DNA from: a bacterium
GTDB taxonomy: Bacteria; Spirochaetota; Spirochaetia; JABEVK01
Direction of reading: 5' to 3'
NCBI GenBank assembly: GCA_021781625.1
Contig: JAJXWL010000100.1
Coordinates: 1 to 6,944 of the forward strand
Length of the DNA stretch: 6,944 nt
The position numbers and the translations under genes are program-made. Shown here piece by piece: positions 1 to 5,565 of this stretch (positions are counted from its first letter, which is position 1; each line of letters opens with the position of its first letter). The notes below the pieces were generated by a model that saw nothing but the letters and a program-made list of their open reading frames with translations, was not told the origin of the DNA and did no database searches.

Positions 1-500
1 TCCCATCTATCTTTCCAGGTCCCCCAACCCCAACAAGAGAATCTAGGAAAAGCAAAGACATCAGATCTATATTCTAGAACATCATCTAAAGGAAAATTAT
101 AAGCGGTAATTGATCCAACTTTCTTATTATCTTTAAATTCATTTAAAGCAGAACTCATGTATGCTAAAAAGTTTTTTGTAGGTAAAATATCATCTTCTAA
201 AACAATCACAGAATTATAGGTTTCAAAAATCTGATCAATCCCGTTCCTTATATTTTTTGTTAAGCCAAAATTTTCTTTTCTACAAATAACTTCTATCTTT
301 TTAAAACCAGAAAATTCATTTATTATTTTTCTTACTTCTTCAACATGAATCTTATCTTCTTGGTTCTTTGGTCCATCAGAAAACACCCATAATTCAATTT
401 GAGATGATTCAGGATTACTTAAAAGGCCCTCAAGTACCCGCTTAGTGTGATGAGGTCGATTATATGTAAAAAAAACTACAGGATAATTAAATATTAACAA
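1..500 (-). CDS. Glycosyltransferase, GNT-I/GT2-like (3' end beyond window)
   Basis: This open frame continues past the left edge, giving 166 codons without a stop. The product resembles nucleotide-sugar glycosyltransferases with a GT-A fold. An N-terminal beta strand ends in FFTYNRP (residues 10-16), the usual opening of these enzymes. WVFSDGP follows at 38-44, ENFGLTKNIRNGI at 76-88, and the metal/nucleotide-sugar motif VLEDDILP at 100-107, then a WGWGTW stretch at 157-162. EDD followed by P..FL is typical of GNT-I-like and related bacterial transferases. The acceptor and sugar cannot be told. I chose a TTG start at 500 because AAAAGG lies 7 nt upstream (508-513) and the conserved N-terminal strand begins right after it; no ATG fits. 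The gap from the decarboxylase stop is only 13 nt, so the two are probably co-transcribed. The gene is clearly more A+T-rich than the decarboxylase, suggesting separate acquisition. The family call is firm; the exact class is not. Confidence 0.85.
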   Translation of the reverse strand, partial: MLIFNYPVVFFTYNRPHHTKRVLEGLLSNPESSQIELWVFSDGPKNQEDKIHVEEVRKIINEFSGFKKIEVICRKENFGLTKNIRNGIDQIFETYNSVIVLEDDILPTKNFLAYMSSALNEFKDNKKVGSITAYNFPLDDVLEYRSDVFAFPRFSCWGWGTWKDRW

Positions 501-507
501 AGTTAAG

Positions 508-513
508 CCTTTT
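508..513 (-). promoter_or_regulatory. Ribosome-binding site deciding a TTG start
   Basis: AAAAGG on the minus strand ends 7 nt before the TTG at 500. It sits immediately after the stop codon of the decarboxylase gene (516-514). It is the main support for the non-ATG start of the downstream glycosyltransferase. Confidence 0.6.
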
Positions 514-1452
514 CTACAATTTAAATTTTTTAAAATACTCAATCGTCTGCTTAAGTCCGTCTTCTAAGCGGATGGTAGGGTTCCAGCCTAACTCTTTTTG
601 AGCCAAGCTGATGTCAGGACGCCGTTGCTTGGGGTCATCTTGCGGCAGAGGTTTAAACACCAGCTTCGAGGACGAGCCCGTCAGCTGAATCACCTTCTCA
701 GCGAGTTCCAACATGGTAAACTCCCCAGGGTTGCCGATGTTCACCGGCCCAGGGAACCCTTCGGGGGTCTTCATCATCCTGCGAAAAGCCTCGATCAAAT
801 CGTCCACGTAACAGAACGATCTGGTCTGACTGCCGTCGCCAAAGATGGTGAGATCTTCACCCTTCAAAGCTTGGACAATAAAGTTCGACACGACTCGCCC
901 ATCGTTGGGGTGCATGCGGGGACCATAGGTGTTGAAGATCCGCACCACTTTGACATCCACCTCGTGCTGGCGGTGGTAGTCAAAGAACAACGTTTCGGCA
1001 CAGCGCTTCCCTTCGTCGTAACAGCTACGAATTCCTATGGGATTCACCCGGCCCCAGTAGCTTTCGACCTGGGGGTGAACCTCGGGGTCTCCGTAGACTT
1101 CACTGGTTGAAGCTTGCAGAATTCGCGCCTTGGTTCGTTTCGCCAAGCCCAGCATATTGATCGCCCCGTGGACACTAGTCTTGGTGGTTTGCACGGGGTC
1201 AAACTGATAGTGTACCGGACTTGCCGGGCACGCCAGGTTGTAGATCTCGTCCACTTCGACATAGTAAGGAAAGGTCACATCGTGCCGGACCAGCTCAAAG
1301 TACGGGTTACCTATCAAGTGCGCAATATTCTGCTTTTGACCCGTAAAAAAATTGTCCAGACAAATCACATCGTAATTCTCTGACAACAGGCGATCGCACA
1401 GATGCGACCCTAAAAATCCGGCTCCACCGGTGACTAAGGCTCTTTTTCTCAT
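514..1452 (-). CDS. uxs: UDP-glucuronate decarboxylase (UDP-xylose synthase)
   Basis: This cytoplasmic extended short-chain dehydrogenase (312 aa, usual bacterial length) converts UDP-glucuronate to UDP-xylose and CO2 through an NAD-bound 4-keto intermediate. The Rossmann motif GGAGFLG is at 9-15, with D33 at the position expected to bind the NAD ribose. STSEVYGDP (115-123) contains the S/T and Glu of the active site, and Y145 and K149 form the YxxxK pair in [16 protein letters not shown] (171-180), DGRVVSNF (184-191) and [11 protein letters not shown] (209-219) are near-identical to recalled eukaryotic and bacterial UXS sequences, which separates it from UDP-glucose epimerases and dTDP-glucose dehydratases. 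The start is an ATG with AGAGG 5 nt upstream (1458-1462). It lies 30 nt after the ATPase gene and 13 nt before a glycosyltransferase, so it probably supplies UDP-xylose to the glycan made here. UDP-glucose dehydrogenase is not in the window. G+C is about 55% in a sampled stretch, the highest here. Confidence 0.96.
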   Translation of the reverse strand: MRKRALVTGGAGFLGSHLCDRLLSENYDVICLDNFFTGQKQNIAHLIGNPYFELVRHDVTFPYYVEVDEIYNLACPASPVHYQFDPVQTTKTSVHGAINMLGLAKRTKARILQASTSEVYGDPEVHPQVESYWGRVNPIGIRSCYDEGKRCAETLFFDYHRQHEVDVKVVRIFNTYGPRMHPNDGRVVSNFIVQALKGEDLTIFGDGSQTRSFCYVDDLIEAFRRMMKTPEGFPGPVNIGNPGEFTMLELAEKVIQLTGSSSKLVFKPLPQDDPKQRRPDISLAQKELGWNPTIRLEDGLKQTIEYFKKFKL

Positions 1453-1482
1453 CTTTTCCTCTTAGGCCACATCGTGATGAAA

Positions 1483-2697
1483 CTACACAAAACGGTGCAG
1501 CTCCCAGGGGTAACAAAACTCTATGCCCTCGGGCAAATCCCGGGGAGCTTCCCACCCGCAGACCAAACACCGGAAATGCGGATAGACAGATTTCAATTTT
1601 TTCAGATGCTTCGTGTCAGAAGCCAACGGCTGGCGTTTTACTTCAATGGCCACTTCTTCGTTCACTAAAAAGTCGACTTCTTGCCCTTCTGTGGTTCGCC
1701 AGAACCGCAAGCCCTCCATCCCTACCCGTTTTCGCAACTCGGTAAAGACAGCGTTTTCAAGGAGAGCGCCATCCATCGGAACAAAAGTTCTTCCCCGGCT
1801 TAGAGCCAACAACCCGTTGTCCTCAAAATAGATTTTAGGAGCTTTGGTCAGTTCAGACCGCAAATTATGAAAGAATGGTCGAAGGCGCTGTACGACATAA
1901 GTTTGCTCCAGCAAATAGAGATACTCTTCGACTGTCTCGCGGGCCATACGCAAGGTGTTGGCTATTTCAGAAGTTTGCAGAAGGTTTCCGGCTTGAGCCG
2001 CCAGAACCTTCACTAAGGCTTCAAAGCGGTCCGGGTAACGGACACGTCCTAGCTCACGAACATCATTTTGTACATAGGTCTGAAGAATTTGACGCAACAA
2101 CCGAGCTTTGAGGTTACGGTCTTGAACTCCGACTAACCCCGGATAGCTCCCTGTTTCGGCCAAATCTTGAAAGAACAAACGCGCTTGATCCTGTAAGGCT
2201 TCAGGCCACGGGACGGAAAAATCCCAGGGTTTTCCTTCAAAATGGACACGCTCTTCAAACGTCAAACCAAAAACTTCAAAGGGTAACGTACGCCCGACTA
2301 ACGATTCCCGAAATTTACTTTTCAACGCAAAGGACGAAGACCCCGAAACGGCTAATTTCAATCCTTCTCGATGGTGGTCATACAGAAGTTTGAGAAACCT
2401 TGAAGGATCCTCCATGTATTGAACTTCATCCAAGGCCACGCTTAAGTGCCCTTTTTGATAGCCCATAGCGGCTAAATACTTTAGAAAAGGCTCAACCCCG
2501 TCGTTAAGGACCTCGAGAACCGCAGGGTCTTCCGCGTCTAAGTATACGCCAACCCTGCCCCTTGCCTTTTCTTGGTCTAACCACCATTGGAGAGTGGTCG
2601 ACTTTCCTGTTTGACGAGCACCTTGAAGTACGAGAATTTCTGAGCGAGAAGAACTTTGTTGTATCAGGGGAAAATAACTTCTGGGAACAATATCCAT
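1483..2697 (-). CDS. AAA_14/DUF4143-type ATPase with PD-(D/E)XK-like C-terminus
   Basis: The 404-aa protein is of typical length for the widespread but poorly understood AAA_14 + DUF4143 family. The N-terminal P-loop domain has Walker A GARQTGKST (26-34, K32), a YLDAED strand (52-57), Walker B LSVALDEVQ (85-93, D90 E91) and a sensor-1-like SGSS (118-121), then GLTFEE (144-149). The central part FFQDLAETGSYPGLV (175-189) and LLRQILQTYVQNDV (200-213) is characteristic of the family. It is followed by a probable winged-helix segment (about 220-270). The C-terminus looks like a PD-(D/E)XK nuclease fold: E315, then EVDFLV (340-345, D342) and IEVK (351-354, E352, K354). All these residues are present, so the protein looks intact. 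The ATG at 2697 has CCAGGA 9 nt upstream. It follows the other ATPase gene after a 54-nt gap with no good promoter, so co-transcription is likely. Family function is unsettled; a role in defence, addiction or DNA handling is inference. Confidence 0.9.
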   Translation of the reverse strand: MDIVPRSYFPLIQQSSSRSEILVLQGARQTGKSTTLQWWLDQEKARGRVGVYLDAEDPAVLEVLNDGVEPFLKYLAAMGYQKGHLSVALDEVQYMEDPSRFLKLLYDHHREGLKLAVSGSSSFALKSKFRESLVGRTLPFEVFGLTFEERVHFEGKPWDFSVPWPEALQDQARLFFQDLAETGSYPGLVGVQDRNLKARLLRQILQTYVQNDVRELGRVRYPDRFEALVKVLAAQAGNLLQTSEIANTLRMARETVEEYLYLLEQTYVVQRLRPFFHNLRSELTKAPKIYFEDNGLLALSRGRTFVPMDGALLENAVFTELRKRVGMEGLRFWRTTEGQEVDFLVNEEVAIEVKRQPLASDTKHLKKLKSVYPHFRCLVCGWEAPRDLPEGIEFCYPWELHRFV

Positions 2698-2751
2698 AAT
2701 TTGTCGTCCTGGAAGACGAGAGGTTCTTTTTCAACGGAATATGTCAACGCC

Positions 2752-3900
2752 CTAGTAGCGAAAGCCTAGTGTCCAAAGCGGCAAGGCTTTACCTGCGGGA
2801 ACATCAAGGTCATCGCGCAACACAAAGTCCGCAGCTTTAGGTTTTTTGCTAGCCCCACCTACCTCGATGAGGATTTCTCCCCGAACAAGAAAGTCACCAT
2901 GGGTTTCCTCGGGACTGGCTTCGACTAGTTCACCACCTTCTGTCAACAAACTGACGACTAAAGCTTCCCGGGCAGTACCCAGATTACCCTCAAAGATGTC
3001 ATAGAGAACGGGGTCACCAAAAAAGATTTTTTCGCCAACCGTATTGGCTTTGGTTTCCTTTGCTTTGCGAATAATCCGAACAACCCCTACCGACTCCATG
3101 ACAAATAAAAGTTGATAAAGTTTTTCTGCTCCGATATTCCAATCCGCACACAAGGACCGAACTTGCAATCGGGGAATCGTGGACCGCGCCAAGGTCCCTA
3201 TGATGGCATTCATCAAACGGAAATTTCCATCCGTAATCTGGGGAAGAAAAAATGGAACATCCGAATGCAAAGTTTTTTCTAGAACGCCTGTCATCCGCTC
3301 TGCGAAATTTCCTTCGGCATAAAAAGGTCTCGTTCCAAACTTTCGATACGCTCGAAAAAGACTAAGAAGCTCTGGTGTAACAGAAAACGGCACACCTTCA
3401 AAAGGATCAAATATCGGGTAAGTGTTCCCTGTTTCTAGAAAAACAAATTCTCGAAACGAGAGTAAAGGAACCAAAACTGGTACAAACCGTCTAGACAAAT
3501 CACCAGTACCAGAACGAAGCACGAGGGAGGAAGAATCGCTCACCCAAAAACTGTGCTGGGGATAGTCGTCATACAAGGCCTTTAAGTGCAAGCTCCAGTC
3601 TCTGGCAAAATGAACTTCATCAATAATGACTCCTTCATATCCCTGAGCTAGAATATTTTGAACAATTTCGTAAAGAGAGAGGCCTGCCAATAAAGGGTTA
3701 TCCGCAGAAAAGTATAGAAATTTCTTACCCTGCGAATGATGCAGTAAAAAGGTGGTTTTTCCCACACCTCGCGGGCCAGTGACAAGGCAAGCTCTTGGTA
3801 AGGCTTTGTGGTCTTGTGTGAAGGGACGTAAGAGCCTTGGTAAGGCTTGTCTCCGCCGAGTCATGGCACTTTCTAAGGTCACTAAAGGAAAAGTTGACAT
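2752..3900 (-). CDS. Divergent AAA_14/DUF4143-like ATPase
   Basis: This 382-aa P-loop ATPase is distantly related to the ATPase at 1483-2697. Walker A GPRGVGKTT is at 42-50 (K48), a FLYFSADNP strand at 61-69, and Walker B GVIIDEVHF at 90-98 (D94 E95), with HLKALYDD (105-112) after it. The sensor-1 region reads SDSSS where the partner has SGSS. LLSFREFVFLETG (146-158) matches the usual family block after the AAA core. The C-terminus has E312, GDF (335-337) and IEVGG (345-349), so the lysine expected in an ExK motif is replaced by glycine and lysines come only at 352-353; nuclease activity is doubtful. An in-frame TTG at 3948 would add 16 residues. I prefer the ATG at 3900 because AGGA lies 6 nt upstream, whereas the TTG has no ribosome-binding site and is part of a TTGACA promoter box. 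The gene appears to have its own promoter, flanked by operator-like dyads. The cellular role is unknown. Confidence 0.85.
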   Translation of the reverse strand: MSTFPLVTLESAMTRRRQALPRLLRPFTQDHKALPRACLVTGPRGVGKTTFLLHHSQGKKFLYFSADNPLLAGLSLYEIVQNILAQGYEGVIIDEVHFARDWSLHLKALYDDYPQHSFWVSDSSSLVLRSGTGDLSRRFVPVLVPLLSFREFVFLETGNTYPIFDPFEGVPFSVTPELLSLFRAYRKFGTRPFYAEGNFAERMTGVLEKTLHSDVPFFLPQITDGNFRLMNAIIGTLARSTIPRLQVRSLCADWNIGAEKLYQLLFVMESVGVVRIIRKAKETKANTVGEKIFFGDPVLYDIFEGNLGTAREALVVSLLTEGGELVEASPEETHGDFLVRGEILIEVGGASKKPKAADFVLRDDLDVPAGKALPLWTLGFRY

Positions 3901-3901
3901 A

Positions 3902-3924
3902 AACGTTCCTATGATAGGAACATT
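3902..3924. promoter_or_regulatory. Operator-like palindrome 1
   Basis: The core GTTCCTATGATAGGAAC at 3905-3921 is a perfect inverted repeat of 8-bp arms around one central base (3913). It lies where transcription from the predicted promoter should begin, and its minus-strand right arm includes the AGGA ribosome-binding site (3907-3910) of the ATPase gene. Perfect symmetry plus a second related copy suggests a binding site for a dimeric repressor. In RNA it could also fold as a 7-bp stem with a 3-nt loop hiding the ribosome-binding site. Confidence 0.6.
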
Positions 3925-3948
3925 TAATAAAAAACGTTCCTCTGTCAA
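3922..3948 (-). promoter_or_regulatory. Promoter of the divergent ATPase gene
   Basis: The minus strand has a perfect -35 box TTGACA (3948-3943), then a 15-nt spacer and TTAAAT (3927-3922), which matches the -10 consensus at 4 of 6 positions. The spacer is short, so the -10 is less certain than the -35. The expected start point near 3915 lies within operator-like palindrome 1, leaving a short leader before the ATG at 3900. The promoter fills the 57-nt gap between the GT2 stop (3958) and the ATPase start. Confidence 0.55.
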
Positions 3949-3955
3949 GAACGAA
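3933..3955. promoter_or_regulatory. Operator-like palindrome 2
   Basis: The core GTTCCTCTGTCAAGAAC (3936-3952, centre 3944) is an imperfect dyad whose outer CGTTC/GAACG arms (3935-3939 and 3949-3953) are exact. It matches operator-like palindrome 1 at 16 of 23 positions, including an exact AACGTTCCT block. It covers the TTGACA -35 box, so a bound protein would block RNA polymerase. Its centre is 31 bp from that of site 1, close to three helical turns. Confidence 0.55.
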
Positions 3956-3957
3956 AG

Positions 3958-4749
3958 CTACTTGCGGGGGCCATATACCTCTATCAAGAAATCTTTTAAC
4001 TTGGTGTACGTGTTCTTAAAAAAGAGTTTAAACCTCATATAAGTCCCCCAGGCCCAGAAGTAAGGGGTAGAACGCCACCAATCTTGGGGAAAGTATTGAA
4101 AGCTAATTTTACGCTTTTCACGAAGTCCCACGAAAAAGTTTTGCGAGGAAAACCCTTCTTCTTCGATCAGGGCAACAGGAATGGGACGGTACAAGCCTTT
4201 AAAGCCGTTCGCAATCAAAGAACAGAGGACTTCGTAATCAGCACAGACTTGATAGTCCAAAGAAAAAGGATGTTCTTTTAATAGGTCGTGCCGAATGGCA
4301 ATACTTTGATGGCTGACCGTCATTTGGCGGTAGATATGCTGAAGCATCTTGTCTGCCGGGTCAGGAACAAGTTTCCCCTTTCTTTTGATTAAACAATCCC
4401 CCCAAACAAAGTCAGGGTTTTCACCATGCCAATCTAAAAGCTTTTCAACAGTGTCCGGTTCAGCAAACTCGTCACCTGCATTTAAAAAAAGGACATAGTC
4501 TCCGTGAGATAACTCAGTCGCCCGGTTCATCGCGTCGTAAATGCCCTCATCCGGAGAGCTAATCCAGTAATCGACAATTTGGGCATCCTTAAAGCTCTTA
4601 ATGAGATCCATGGTACCATCCATCGAAAACCCATCAATGATGATATACTCAAAGCGTTTTCTGGCGGTTTGTCTGTCTACACTCGCCACTGTTGGACCCA
4701 GGGTATTTAAAGCATTGTAGGTAACGGTCGCTACAGTAAGACGAGGCAT
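3958..4749 (-). CDS. Family 2 glycosyltransferase (GT2, WcaE-like type)
   Basis: This 263-aa inverting GT-A transferase is expected to act at the inner face of the cytoplasmic membrane, adding one sugar to a lipid-linked glycan. The N-terminal strand LTVATVTYNAL (4-14) and YIIIDGFSMDGT (35-46) form the nucleotide-binding part. SSPDEGIYDAMNRA (65-78), GDYVLFLNAGDEF (83-95) and SHQS (146-149), with ADYEVL (170-175) further on, form a block pattern typical of colanic-acid-type GT2 enzymes. There is no long hydrophobic segment; the aromatic, basic C-terminus (about 219-255) may touch the membrane. A TTG at 4770 would add 7 residues, but the ATG at 4749 has AAAGGA 7 nt upstream (4757-4762) and starts right at the conserved strand, so I chose it. 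It follows the HEPN gene after 26 nt, so it is probably in that transcript. Sugar donor and acceptor are not readable. Confidence 0.9.
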   Translation of the reverse strand: MPRLTVATVTYNALNTLGPTVASVDRQTARKRFEYIIIDGFSMDGTMDLIKSFKDAQIVDYWISSPDEGIYDAMNRATELSHGDYVLFLNAGDEFAEPDTVEKLLDWHGENPDFVWGDCLIKRKGKLVPDPADKMLQHIYRQMTVSHQSIAIRHDLLKEHPFSLDYQVCADYEVLCSLIANGFKGLYRPIPVALIEEEGFSSQNFFVGLREKRKISFQYFPQDWWRSTPYFWAWGTYMRFKLFFKNTYTKLKDFLIEVYGPRK

Positions 4750-4775
4750 CGAGTTATCCTTTGACCACAAGAGCT

Positions 4776-5243
4776 TTATGGAATTCGTTGAAGAACTTCA
4801 TTCTTAAGAACTTCATAAAGTTGAAAAAATCGAGGTAAGCTTTCAAATAAAAGATTTAAAGCAGAAATGGTTTGATCTAGAGAATCTAGGTATTCGTGAG
4901 CTATACGATTCCGTAATTCTCGAAACCATTGCCAGCTTTCGACTTCTAGAAGTTCAAGTTGTTCTAACCTGTTAAGGATATCTAAAAAAGGCTTAGGACG
5001 ATCACTTTCCTCAAGAAGATCAAATAAACTTGGGATTAACCGTGTTCCTAAAGAATCTTGCATTTTTGTAAAACGATAAACTAGTTGATCTATTAGTGCT
5101 ATTTTTGAGTCACTCAAAGTTATGAATTTTTCTTGGGATAGTGGAAAATCAGGTGTTAAGCCCTCAATCGCCTTTTTAAGCCTCATTTGATGCGCATCAT
5201 TTTCAGAAAGACTGGATTTTAAAGTCAAAATCGCCGGATTCAA
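4776..5243 (-). CDS. hepT: HEPN-domain protein, HepT-type toxin
   Basis: The 155-aa, mostly helical protein carries RNRIAHEY at 111-118, matching the RX4HXY motif (R111, H116, Y118) of HepT-type HEPN ribonucleases. In that family Arg and His form the RNA-cleaving site of a dimer, and the Tyr is the residue adenylylated by the partner MntA. The surrounding WQWFRELRNRIAHEY is typical, so the toxin looks intact. It is somewhat longer than many HepT proteins, with an N-terminal extension of roughly 40 residues. The start is a TTG at 5243 overlapping the TGA stop of the nucleotidyltransferase gene (TTGA), with AGGAG 7 nt upstream. This implies translational coupling and tight stoichiometry. The last codons contain a 15-bp imperfect tandem repeat (YEVLK/NEVLQ). 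Substrate-binding subunits of nucleotidyltransferases share this fold, so a non-toxic role remains possible. Confidence 0.85.
   Translation of the reverse strand: MNPAILTLKSSLSENDAHQMRLKKAIEGLTPDFPLSQEKFITLSDSKIALIDQLVYRFTKMQDSLGTRLIPSLFDLLEESDRPKPFLDILNRLEQLELLEVESWQWFRELRNRIAHEYLDSLDQTISALNLLFESLPRFFQLYEVLKNEVLQRIP
4786..4816 (-). repeat. 15-bp imperfect tandem repeat within the HEPN gene
   Basis: GAAGTTCTT occurs twice, 15 bp apart, as part of an 11-bp exact match (+ strand 4791-4801 and 4806-4816). In the HEPN protein it encodes YEVLK followed by NEVLQ near the C-terminus. The reading frame is kept. Confidence 0.6.
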
Positions 5244-5551
5244 AGGAGAACTCCTGTTTGACGGGCTAATTGAATGACGGGAAGGCTTTCTTGTTGAAGA
5301 GAACCATCACTGACGACTAAGTCAATTTTTTGTTCCCCGATTTGACGCTGAATTAAGCCTACCGCATGAAGAGTTTTCGATAAAAACTCTTGATAAGGAA
5401 TGTTTTCTTTTGTATCAACAAACAAATCAATATCCCCGCCTTTCTTTTGGTCATCAACACGAGAACCAAAAAGATAAATTTGGGCAGATTGGCCAAAGAC
5501 CTGACCAAGAGTGTTCTTAATCACTTTGACTTGAAAAGTTGATAAACGCAT
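5240..5551 (-). CDS. mntA: Minimal nucleotidyltransferase, MntA-type antitoxin
   Basis: The 103-aa protein is a minimal nucleotidyltransferase of the Pol-beta superfamily. The signature is IYLFGSRVDD (25-34) then GGDIDLFVD (38-46): GS at 29-30, the metal-binding DxD at D40 and D42, and the third acidic residue probably D77 in QKIDLVVSD (74-82). All three are present, so it should be active. In characterised MntA/HepT pairs this enzyme transfers AMP from ATP to the RX4HXY tyrosine of HepT and silences it. Here nine residues separate GS from DxD, as in the FGSRxDDxKxGGDIDL subgroup. The gene lies immediately before, and overlaps by 4 nt, the HEPN gene. Its ATG start has no clear ribosome-binding site (the upstream 20 nt are A-rich) and lies 14 nt after the preceding glycosyltransferase stop, so it may depend on coupling to that gene. 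Confidence 0.9.
   Translation of the reverse strand: MRLSTFQVKVIKNTLGQVFGQSAQIYLFGSRVDDQKKGGDIDLFVDTKENIPYQEFLSKTLHAVGLIQRQIGEQKIDLVVSDGSLQQESLPVIQLARQTGVLL
5244..5255 (-). promoter_or_regulatory. Self-complementary ribosome-binding site of the HEPN gene
   Basis: On the minus strand the sequence is AGGAGTTCTCCT. The AGGAG ribosome-binding site of the HEPN gene is followed directly by its complement CTCCT, 2 nt later and just before the TTG start. In mRNA this could fold into a small hairpin hiding the site until ribosomes finishing the nucleotidyltransferase gene open it. It would be a simple way to make toxin synthesis depend on antitoxin translation. The stem is short (3-4 bp with a 4-6-nt loop), so the effect may be modest. 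Confidence 0.4.
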
Positions 5552-5565
5552 GGTTTTTGTTTTAT

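Noticed and set aside
598..1110. 170-codon open frame on the + strand
   Set aside because: It is antisense to the highly conserved decarboxylase, shows no known motif, and is a shadow of G+C-rich coding sequence.
2504..2734. 76-codon minus-strand frame overlapping the start of the second ATPase gene
   Set aside because: It is another frame of the Walker A region. The ATPase frame carries the conserved motifs and the ribosome-binding site.
2742..2747. TTGACA on the minus strand in the gap before the second ATPase gene
   Set aside because: There is no acceptable -10 at 15-19 nt, and no copy of the upstream dyad. Read-through from the first ATPase gene explains expression better.
1483..3948. 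Possibility that the two ATPases are one gene split by a frameshift, or a recent duplication
   Set aside because: Each has its own complete Walker A, Walker B and C-terminal domain, and the sequences are highly divergent.
3752..4042. 96-codon + strand frame crossing the ATPase start and promoter region
   Set aside because: It spans the promoter and operators and the ends of two well-supported minus-strand genes, and has no motif of its own.
4326..4333. GGCGGTAG on the + strand, the core of the ops element used by RfaH in polysaccharide operons
   Set aside because: It lies inside the GT2 gene on the strand opposite to all genes, and the following bases do not fit the full element. Chance match.
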